Positions 56,579 to 64,000 of a stretch of 64,000 bases of DNA are shown one piece after another. The stretch comes from Paraburkholderia nodosa (GTDB lineage Bacteria > Pseudomonadota > Gammaproteobacteria > Burkholderiales > Burkholderiaceae): the NCBI RefSeq assembly GCF_001718195.1, contig NZ_MCNV01000007.1, positions 124,001 through 188,000 of the forward strand. The letters are read 5' to 3'. A program made the position numbers and the translations under genes. Position 1 is the stretch's first letter; each line of letters begins with the position of its first letter. The notes below the pieces were generated by a model. It was not told the origin of the DNA. It saw only the letters and a program-made list of their open reading frames with translations, and did not search any database.

Positions 56579-57373
56579 AGTCCCGCCCCTGATCTGCGCA
56601 AAACGCGCGCATGACGAATTCGTAGCGTGCCGCGTGCCCGCATACAACGCGGCCGCGCAGGCAAAAAGCATTTAATTTTACGCGGTATCCGGCCCTCTGG
56701 ACGCAATCGCAGACCGGCGAACGCAACACGCGTTGCCCCACGACAATCCAGCCAACCGGAATGAAGGCGCCGTCGTGGATTCTGGGTAGCTGCTCCGTTC
56801 CTCGAACCCGGCCGCCTGATACCGCTGATCACTACCGATACCGGCAAGGCATGCAAGCCATCGCCGCGCGGCTATGCGACACAATGCCGCATTCTCGCAC
56901 CCCACGTCGACGTCTTTTTGACACACCTGCTGGCTGATTTTCCAATGGGCCGACATCCCGCCCGTCAAGGCCGTGGAACCTGCGCGGCGGAGCGTCGCAA
57001 CGCCGTCCGCAACTCCCACAAATGACCGGAAAAACCTTACACAATAATAGCATGCCGATGTTTCAGTTCCGCCGCGCCCCGAAATCCATGATCGCGCCGT
57101 CTGTCGGAGCTTTGAGCCAAGTCAAAAGAACGTCGCATTGAGCGAGCGCGTCGTGGTCACCCAGCTCGATCAATTCAGCCGTCGCCGAAATATTCGTGGC
57201 GGCCGTCGAGTTCGAGACGCACGGCCGGGAACACGAATGGAATCGCCGCCGAAGCGAGCAGATGCGCGCGGTGCGTTGCACACGCCGCCACGACAATCGG
57301 CTTGCACCTGGTAGAACGTGAGGTGCCGCCCCGACGAATAGCTGCGCCGTGACGGCGAGCGCCGCGGCGCGCC
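56579..57373. other. Long intergenic stretch, 795 nt, with a patatin relic
   Basis: No intact gene. 56579-57060 shows nothing recognisable beyond the expected promoter of the ferritin-like gene. 57063-57300 holds remains of a patatin-like phospholipase (separate entry). Confidence 0.5.
57063..57300 (-). pseudogene. Patatin-like phospholipase, decayed C-terminal fragment
   Basis: On the minus strand the frame ending at 57175 reads LLASAAIPFVFPAVRLELDG and then RHEYFGDG before a stop, the conserved patatin block S(A)AIP.VFP...G..Y.DG with the catalytic Asp of the DG motif. The sequence beyond (57063-57180) is open in another frame, as expected after a frameshift. The serine GxSxG part is missing. 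Confidence 0.45.
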
Positions 57374-58126
57374 TTATTCGGGCTGCGCCGGCGCCTTCTT
57401 CGCGCCGCGCGGCGCGCTGCGGCCTGCGCCGCCGCTGTTGCCATTGCCATTGCCGTTGCCGGTGTTGCTGCTCCGCTTGGCGGTGCTGCTGCGTTTGGCC
57501 GTGGCGGCTTCGGTCTTCGCCTGCGCCTCGCTCACCGCTTGCGCCGCCGCTTGCGCGGCCTGCGCCGCGGCGGCGGGCTGCGCCATCGCGAATTGCGCAA
57601 GTTGGTTGAACTGCGCCTGGACGAGATTCCACCACGAACCCGCGTCGAAGCCCGGCGGCGCGGCTGCCGCACCTTCGGACGCAGCGCCTGCGTTCGCGGC
57701 CTCGGGCTCGGTGGCCCGCTCGCGCGCGACGCCCGCTCTCGGCGCTTCGGATTCGGCGTGCGTCGGCGTCATCTGCGCCTGCGCGAACGCGCCGAACGCA
57801 CGCAGCGTGGTGAGCGTGGCGCGCTGTACCTCGAGCGCCTGGATGGCGGACTGCAACATACCGAGATTGAGCTTCAGCCACTGCTCGACGGCGCGCAGAT
57901 CGGTGATCCGCTTGTCGAGTTCCTCGATGTTGGTGAGCGGCGTCATCATGTCGGTCATCATCGAAAGCGGCGGGCCAAAGGCTTGCGCCACGCCCGGTTC
58001 GCCGCCCGGAAACGCGCCGCCGAACGGCGTGAGGCGCATCATCCCCCACATCTGGTCGAGCATTTCGGCGGGCGGAAAGCCCGGAAAACCCGGGAACGGC
58101 GGCATGGTGCCTGCTGAGTCGGTCAT
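57374..58126 (-). CDS. phaM: PhaM-like polyhydroxyalkanoate granule regulator
   Basis: A 250-aa protein. The N terminus (MPPFPGFPGFPPAEMLDQMWGMM) is a conserved helix of PhaM, which activates PHA synthase and links granules to DNA. The middle (NIEELDKRITDLRAVEQWL and LNLGMLQSAIQALEVQRATL) is the conserved helical core. The C-terminal third is low complexity, with Ala-rich, NGNGNGN and Lys/Arg-rich repeats (AKRSS, GAKKAPAQPE), the DNA-binding tail of the family. It suggests this organism stores PHB. Confidence 0.85.
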   Translation of the reverse strand: MTDSAGTMPPFPGFPGFPPAEMLDQMWGMMRLTPFGGAFPGGEPGVAQAFGPPLSMMTDMMTPLTNIEELDKRITDLRAVEQWLKLNLGMLQSAIQALEVQRATLTTLRAFGAFAQAQMTPTHAESEAPRAGVARERATEPEAANAGAASEGAAAAPPGFDAGSWWNLVQAQFNQLAQFAMAQPAAAAQAAQAAAQAVSEAQAKTEAATAKRSSTAKRSSNTGNGNGNGNSGGAGRSAPRGAKKAPAQPE

Positions 58127-58235
58127 GCGGTACTCCCTCGCATAGATAGGTGGTCAAATGCGCGCGCGTGGGCGGCACGAAACGATCTCTTCGATGATAG
58201 CGCGCGTAAAACCAGAAGTCGGCAGAAAGCGCGAA

Positions 58236-59060
<825 letters not shown>

Positions 59061-59118
59061 GGGCGGACTCCTTTGCTTCGGATTGCTGATTACGTGAAAG
59101 CGATGGCAGTGCCGCTCA

Positions 59119-60285
59119 TCAATGCGGCTGATACATCCACTTGCCATCGTGGATCTCGACCATCACGCGCGCTCGCGCGTCGAGGCCGAGGTGATCGGTG
59201 GCGCTCATGTTGACGACGCCATTGGTGTCATGCAGCCCGTGCGTCGCTTCGAGCGCGTCGCGCAGCGCGCGGCGAAACGCGGGCGTGCCGGGCGCTGCCG
59301 ACTTGAGCGCGACGGGTATCGCGTTCTGCAGCAGGAGCCCCGCGTCCCACGTGTAGGCGCCGAATGCCGACACGGTGCCCGCGCCGTTACGGGCCTCGTA
59401 ACGCGAAATATAGTCGAGCGCGAGGCGCCGGCCGGGCTGGTCCTCGGGCAGTTGCGCCGCCACCAGCACCTGGCTTGCGGGCAGGAAGGTGCCGTTGCAG
59501 TCGGCGCCGCACACGCGCAGGAAGTCGCGGTTGCCCACGCCGTGGTTGTGATAGATGACGCCCTTGTAGCCGCGCTCCTTGAGCGCCTTGGGCGGCAGCG
59601 CGGCGGGCGTGCCGGCCGCCCCGACCACGACGGCATCGGGGTGCGCCGCGACGATCTTGAGGACTTGCCCCGTCACGCTCGGGTCGGTGCGATTGAAGCG
59701 CTCGTTCGCGACGAGCTTGATGTCGTGCTGCTGCGCGGCCTTCGCAATCTCGGCGTAGAACGTCTCGCCGAGCGCGTCGGCCTGGCCGATATAGGCGAGC
59801 GTCTTCACGTTGTGCGCGGCTGCGTGCTCCATGATCGCGCCGGCCATCATCGCGTCGGTTTGCGGCGTCTTGAACATCCAGTGGCGCTTGTCGTCGACGG
59901 GCTCGATGATCTTCGCCGACGAAGCGAGCGAGATCGTGGGCGTCTCGCCTTGCGCGATCACGTCGAGCATCGCGAGCGAGTTGGGTGTGATCGACGAGCC
60001 GATGATCGCATCGACATGCTGCTCGTCGATGAGCTTCTTCGTGTCCTGCACGGCCTGGGTCGTGTCGGACGCGTCGTCGAGCACGATGTACTGAACTTTC
60101 TGACCCGCGATCTCGGTGGGGAACATCGCGGCGGTCTCGCGCGCGGGAATGCCGAGCGAGGCGGCCGGACCCGTGAGCGAAAGCACGAGACCGATCTTGA
60201 CCTGCGCGAGCGCGAACGTAGGCACACAGACAGAAAAAAGCAGGGCGATGCGTACAGCAAGACGGCTGGGGCGAGAAGCGTTCAC
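59119..60285 (-). CDS. ABC transporter periplasmic binding protein (branched-chain amino-acid type)
   Basis: A 388-aa Peripla_BP_6 protein (LivJ type). GTG 60285 follows AAGGAGACACC. The signal peptide spans about residues 1-27 (cleavage after ALAQ-type site). [33 protein letters not shown] and [16 protein letters not shown] are typical. Ligands include amino acids, amides and aromatic acids. No permease or ATPase gene is nearby, so it is an orphan binding protein. It lies between an FAH-family enzyme and an enoyl-CoA hydratase, which points to aromatic-acid use. Confidence 0.9.
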   Translation of the reverse strand: MNASRPSRLAVRIALLFSVCVPTFALAQVKIGLVLSLTGPAASLGIPARETAAMFPTEIAGQKVQYIVLDDASDTTQAVQDTKKLIDEQHVDAIIGSSITPNSLAMLDVIAQGETPTISLASSAKIIEPVDDKRHWMFKTPQTDAMMAGAIMEHAAAHNVKTLAYIGQADALGETFYAEIAKAAQQHDIKLVANERFNRTDPSVTGQVLKIVAAHPDAVVVGAAGTPAALPPKALKERGYKGVIYHNHGVGNRDFLRVCGADCNGTFLPASQVLVAAQLPEDQPGRRLALDYISRYEARNGAGTVSAFGAYTWDAGLLLQNAIPVALKSAAPGTPAFRRALRDALEATHGLHDTNGVVNMSATDHLGLDARARVMVEIHDGKWMYQPH

Positions 60286-60439
60286 GGTGTCTCCTTGTCG
60301 TTTTACGTTCGGATGCTGCGTGCTTCTACGGCTCGTACCTTGACTGCTCTGCCCGATGCGCTCGAAGAAAAAGGGCGTTCGCCAGTGTAGCCGCACGCGT
60401 GGCGCGCGGCATCCGGCGAAACCCTTCAGCGTTTGCGTG

Positions 60440-61432
60440 TCAATGCTCGCCGTGGAGCGACGCCACGGCCTGATCGATCGCGCCGAAAATCGACTTGCCC
60501 GCTTCGTCGAGCATCTCGATCTTCACGCTGTCGCCGAACTTCATGAACTCGGTGCTCGCCTGTCCGCCTTCGATCGTTTCGAGGCAGCGCTTCTCGGCAA
60601 TGCAACAGTAGCCGCGCTTTGTGTCCTTGTTCGAGACCGTGCCCGAACCGACGATGGCGCCCGCGCGCAGATTGCGCGTTTTCGCAGCGTGCGCGATCAG
60701 CTGGCCGAAGTGGAACACCATGTCCGTGCCGGCATCGGGCTGACCCACCTTCCTGCCGTTCCAGTGCACGATGAGCGGCAGGTGCACGCGCCCTTCGCGC
60801 CAGTGCTCGCCGAGCTCGTCGGGCGTGACCATCACCGGCGCGAACGCGCTGGCCGGCTTGCTCTGGAAAAAGCCGAAGCCCTTCGCGAGTTCCGCGGGAA
60901 TGAGATTGCGCAGCGAGACGTCGTTGACGAGCGCAACGAGCCGCACGGCCCGCAGCGCTTCGTCGGGGCTCGCGCCCATCGGCACGTCGCCGGTCACGAC
61001 GGCGACTTCGGCCTCGAAGTCGATGCCGAACGCCTCGGACGCGCACACGATGTCGTCGCACGGCCCGATGAAGTCGTCGCTGCCGCCCTGGTACATGAGC
61101 GGGTCGGTCCAGAATTCGGCGGGCATCTCGGCGCCCCGCGCGCGCCGCACGAGTTCGACGTGATTCACGTACGACGAGCCATCCGCCCATTGGTACGCAC
61201 GCGGCAGCGGCGCCATGCAATCGCGCGCGTCGAAGCTGAACGCGTTGCGCGCGCGTCCGTAGTTGAGCGCGTCGTACAGCTCGGCGAGCTGCGGCGCGTA
61301 AAAGCGCCAGTCGTCGAGCACGCGCTGCAGCGTGGGTGCGATCGCATCGGCAATGGCGGCGCTGCGCAGGTCGCGGGAAACGACGATCAGCTGGCCGTCG
61401 CGGGTGCCGTCCTTCAGCGTGGCAAGTTTCAT
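60440..61432 (-). CDS. Fumarylacetoacetate hydrolase (FAH) family protein
   Basis: A 330-aa FAH-fold enzyme. Metal/substrate residues lie in GIDFEAEVAVVTGDVP, LVNDVSLRNLIP and QSKPASAFAPV. The family cleaves C-C bonds of beta-diketo acids in Tyr/homogentisate and other aromatic pathways. It starts directly (MKLATLKDGTRDGQLIVVSRD), a pattern of the Burkholderia FAH-family group. It is divergent from an IclR regulator at 61562 across 129 nt; control by that regulator is likely. Confidence 0.92.
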   Translation of the reverse strand: MKLATLKDGTRDGQLIVVSRDLRSAAIADAIAPTLQRVLDDWRFYAPQLAELYDALNYGRARNAFSFDARDCMAPLPRAYQWADGSSYVNHVELVRRARGAEMPAEFWTDPLMYQGGSDDFIGPCDDIVCASEAFGIDFEAEVAVVTGDVPMGASPDEALRAVRLVALVNDVSLRNLIPAELAKGFGFFQSKPASAFAPVMVTPDELGEHWREGRVHLPLIVHWNGRKVGQPDAGTDMVFHFGQLIAHAAKTRNLRAGAIVGSGTVSNKDTKRGYCCIAEKRCLETIEGGQASTEFMKFGDSVKIEMLDEAGKSIFGAIDQAVASLHGEH

Positions 61433-61561
61433 GGAATCAGACGTGAGTGACGATAAGGGAAATGTATTCTACGATGGTGAATCGGCGGGCCCCAAGCGGG
61501 CGTGCCGTACGCCCTCAGTTGCCGTACAGTCGCCGTACGTTTGAACACCACAACGCATCCC

Positions 61562-62449
61562 ATGCCGCCAACCGTCCGATCCGCCTCGCCGCGCGCGAGC
61601 GCCGAAGATCTCGCCGATCCCCTCGACACCGCCGAAGCTGCGGAAGGCGCCGAAGCCGGCGAAGAAAAACTGCGCTCGGGCATCCAGTCGATCGAAGTGG
61701 GGTTTCGCCTGCTCGAAGTGCTCACGAACGAACCGCGCGCGATGATGCTGCGCGACCTCGCGCAGCGCGCGGGCATGAGCCCCGCGAAGGCGCACCGCTA
61801 TCTCGTGAGCTTCATGCGCCTCGGCGTGGTCGCGCAGGACCCGCTCACGGGACGCTACGAACTGGGCGGCTTCGCGTTGCAGCTCGGACTCGCGCGTCTC
61901 GCGCGCGTGGACGGCGTCAAGCTCGCGCGCCTCGCGCTCACCGAATTGCGCGACGCGCTCGACATCACCGTGGGCATCGCCGTGTGGGGCAACCAGGGGC
62001 CGACCGTCGTGCACTGGCTGGAGTCGAGCCACCCAGCGAAAGCGTCGCTCAAGCTCGGCGATGTGATGCCGATGCTCAGTTCCGCCACGGGCCTGCTGTT
62101 CGCCGCCTACCTGCCGCGCAGCAAGACGGCCCCCATGATCGAGCGCGAACTCGCGGGCGCGCAGCAGTACTCATACGGCTCGACGCCGCGCACGGCCGAT
62201 GCGCTCGAACAGGCGCTCGCGGAAGTGCGCGAGCATGGCGCAGCGCGTGTGGAAGGCATGTTGCTGCCGACCATCCACGCGTTCTGCACGCCCGTGTTCG
62301 ACGCGAGCGGCGAACTCGCGCTCGGGCTCATCGCGCTCGGTCACGAAGGCGCGTTCGATATCGCCTGGAACGGCGCCGTGGACACCGCGCTGCGCGCGTG
62401 CGCCGAAAAACTGTCGTACGAATTGGGGTACAGTCCAACGCCGCGCTGA
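61562..62449 (+). CDS. IclR-family transcriptional regulator
   Basis: A 295-aa regulator. An acidic N-terminal extension (about 1-35, AEDLADPLDTAEAAEGAEAGE) precedes the winged HTH (GFRLLEVLTNEPRAMMLRDLAQRAGMSPAKAHRYL) and the IclR effector domain (GLLFAAYLPRSKT near 170; PVFDASGELALGLIALG). It is divergent from the FAH-family gene, its likely target. IclR proteins usually bind small organic acids. ATG 61562 is taken; the frame from 61502 would reach into the shared promoter. Confidence 0.92.
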   Translation: MPPTVRSASPRASAEDLADPLDTAEAAEGAEAGEEKLRSGIQSIEVGFRLLEVLTNEPRAMMLRDLAQRAGMSPAKAHRYLVSFMRLGVVAQDPLTGRYELGGFALQLGLARLARVDGVKLARLALTELRDALDITVGIAVWGNQGPTVVHWLESSHPAKASLKLGDVMPMLSSATGLLFAAYLPRSKTAPMIERELAGAQQYSYGSTPRTADALEQALAEVREHGAARVEGMLLPTIHAFCTPVFDASGELALGLIALGHEGAFDIAWNGAVDTALRACAEKLSYELGYSPTPR

Positions 62450-62568
62450 GGGCTGTGTCCCCGGGGCCGGCACACATGTGACCCTGTTCGCGCGCGTCGG
62501 CGTTTCTGCAAGCACCCGGCGGGTTGTGTCACATTAACGTACGACCGATACCGACTCACGAACCGCCG

Positions 62569-63993
62569 ATGTCCACGCCAGCCGCCCCGCGCGAGGCACG
62601 CCGCCGCCTCGACACCGACTCACGCACGCCGCAGCGCATGCGCGCGTGGCGCTGGGTCGGTGTGTTCGTCGCGGTCACGGCGCTGCATTGGCTCGCGGCC
62701 GAATGGTTCGAGCGGCATCACGGCGCGCCGCCGCCTGTCGCGCACGTGCGCGTGCCGGTGCAAGTGGCGCTCCTCAAACCCGAACGCATCGAGCGCGAGG
62801 CCAAGCCCGCGGGCCCCGCGGCAGCGCCCGCGCATGCCGCGCCCAAACCCGCACCGAAGCCTGCCGAGCCGCACACGCTGCACGCGGTGACGCCGCCCAA
62901 ACCGCACCCCAAAGCGCCGGCTGCGCCGCCGGATACGCAGGCGGCGTCCGCGCCCGCAGCCGCGTCGCCAGCCAGCGCGAGCGCCGCCGGCACCAGCGGG
63001 ACCGCTGGCACGGCGCCCGGCAACGGCAAGCAGCCTTCGGCGCAAGCCACGCAGGCCTCGCAGGGACTGAAGTTTTCGGTGCCCCCATCGGGCGAACTGC
63101 AGTACGACACGTTCTATAACGGCGTGCGCAATCAGCCCGGCACGATCCACTGGTTGAGCGACGGGCAGCGCTACGAGATGGTCGTGCGTGTGCCCCTGCC
63201 CTTCGTCGGCGAGTTCAGCTGGACGAGCAAGGGCCGTGTGGATGCCTTCGGCCTCGCACCCGATCAGTACATCGAAAAGCGCGGCCATCGCCCTTCGGAT
63301 GTGACGGTTTTCAATCGCACCGACAAGCAGATCGTGTTCACGCGCACGCCGAACTCGCTCGCGCTGCCCGATGGCGCGCAGGACCGCTTCAGCATGGTGA
63401 TGCAGCTTGCGAGCCTCGTGCGCGGCGACCCCGACGCGTACAAACCCGGCGTCACGCGCGAGTTCTATGTCGCGGACAACGACAGCGGCGAGACCTGGCC
63501 CATCACCACGATCGGCGACGAAACCGTGGGCACGGATCATGGCTACGTCACCGCGCGCCACTTCATGCGTCTGCCCCGTCGCGAGGGCGACAAGCGGCGC
63601 ATCGACGTGTGGCTCGCGCAGTCGCTCGGCTGGTTGCCCGTGCGCCTCGTGCAAACCGAACCGAATGGCAACCAGTTCGAACTGGTGTGGCGTGGCGCAC
63701 TCACGGTGCCGAGCGCATCGAACGCGCCCGCGCCAGCGCCCGATTCTGCGGCGGCCGCAACCGCCCCGGCGCCCAGCGCGGCACCCGACACAACATCGGC
63801 ACAATCGGCAACACCGGAGGCGGCGCCGGCTTCTGCGCCTGCTGCATCACAAGCGCAACCGCAACCGTCTGCGCAGCCGGCGCCACCCGCCAATTTGCAG
63901 ACAGAACAGCCAACAGAATCACCGCCTCAACCGTCTACTGGCGATGCGCAACCCTCATCCGCTTCGCCAGGCCCGGCGGCCGAGCATCCCTGA
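62569..63993 (+). CDS. DUF3108 protein with long Pro/Ala-rich flanks
   Basis: A 474-aa protein. A signal anchor (about 26-46, WVGVFVAVTALHWLAAEWF) is followed by a Pro/Ala/Lys-rich segment (about 75-165) like the rod of TonB, then the DUF3108 domain (about 170-380; LQYDTFYNGVRNQPGTIHW, YEMVVRVPLPFVGEF). A second Ala/Pro/Gln-rich tail fills residues about 390-474. DUF3108 proteins are envelope-located, of unknown function. ATG 62569 is used. The gene ends 7 nt before the window edge. Confidence 0.85.
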   Translation: MSTPAAPREARRRLDTDSRTPQRMRAWRWVGVFVAVTALHWLAAEWFERHHGAPPPVAHVRVPVQVALLKPERIEREAKPAGPAAAPAHAAPKPAPKPAEPHTLHAVTPPKPHPKAPAAPPDTQAASAPAAASPASASAAGTSGTAGTAPGNGKQPSAQATQASQGLKFSVPPSGELQYDTFYNGVRNQPGTIHWLSDGQRYEMVVRVPLPFVGEFSWTSKGRVDAFGLAPDQYIEKRGHRPSDVTVFNRTDKQIVFTRTPNSLALPDGAQDRFSMVMQLASLVRGDPDAYKPGVTREFYVADNDSGETWPITTIGDETVGTDHGYVTARHFMRLPRREGDKRRIDVWLAQSLGWLPVRLVQTEPNGNQFELVWRGALTVPSASNAPAPAPDSAAAATAPAPSAAPDTTSAQSATPEAAPASAPAASQAQPQPSAQPAPPANLQTEQPTESPPQPSTGDAQPSSASPGPAAEHP

Positions 63994-64000
63994 GCGCACA

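Overview
The window looks like a chromosome of a Burkholderia sensu lato species (Paraburkholderia, Caballeronia or Burkholderia). The evidence is the high GC content and strong GC3 bias of the right half, DUF3331 and DUF2917 proteins, a PhaM-type granule protein, and the gene orders dctABD, tauABC, lipBA, birA-coaX and a STAS-fused Mla-like transporter. This placement rests on gene content; no database search was possible.

Two parts are visible. Positions 1 to about 28.40 kb are accessory in character, with lower and uneven GC, many regulators and several gene relics. From about 28.40 kb onward the sequence is uniform, GC-rich chromosome backbone. The border lies inside comM (yifB): the gene keeps its AAA+ core and C terminus but has lost its conserved N terminus, and foreign sequence abuts it. 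comM is a known insertion site for genomic islands in other bacteria.

Accessory part. 1-5 kb: a partial FAD disulfide oxidoreductase, a catalase, an alpha/beta hydrolase, an SDR and a secreted BON protein, probably for stress and detoxification. 5.3-18.5 kb: a dense regulatory and transport block. It has two MFS transporters, an exported esterase and an AhpD-like protein, surrounded by two related sets of regulators. Each set has a PAS histidine kinase, a stand-alone receiver, a FixJ-type regulator and a LysR regulator. 18.9-28.4 kb: a mosaic with a large PIN-domain protein, antitoxin-like proteins, an XRE regulator, two direct repeats made of an integrase 3' end that bracket a predicted PD-(D/E)xK nuclease, a GIY-YIG protein, membrane proteins and small unknown ORFs. 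This part is the best candidate for an undescribed, possibly defence-related, cargo.

Backbone part. 30-36.5 kb: a lipoprotein, a TlpA-like thioredoxin and the C4-dicarboxylate system dctA/dctB/dctD; a sigma-54 promoter precedes dctA. 36.7-39.5 kb: tauABC taurine uptake. 39.7-46 kb: lipA, lipB, a DUF2917 protein, a GcvA-like LysR, and the translationally coupled genes for a D,D-carboxypeptidase, a D-amino-acid aminotransferase and a DUF493 protein. 46-52.6 kb: a hydrolase, a 2Fe-2S ferredoxin, a VanZ protein and a four-gene Mla/Ttg2-like lipid transporter. 52.9-55.5 kb: birA, coaX, a small membrane protein and the heptose-phosphate adenylyltransferase. 55.7-64 kb: a ferritin-like protein, a patatin relic, PhaM, an enoyl-CoA hydratase, a periplasmic binding protein, an FAH-family enzyme with a divergent IclR regulator, and a DUF3108 protein. 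No rRNA, tRNA, CRISPR array or intact insertion sequence was recognised.
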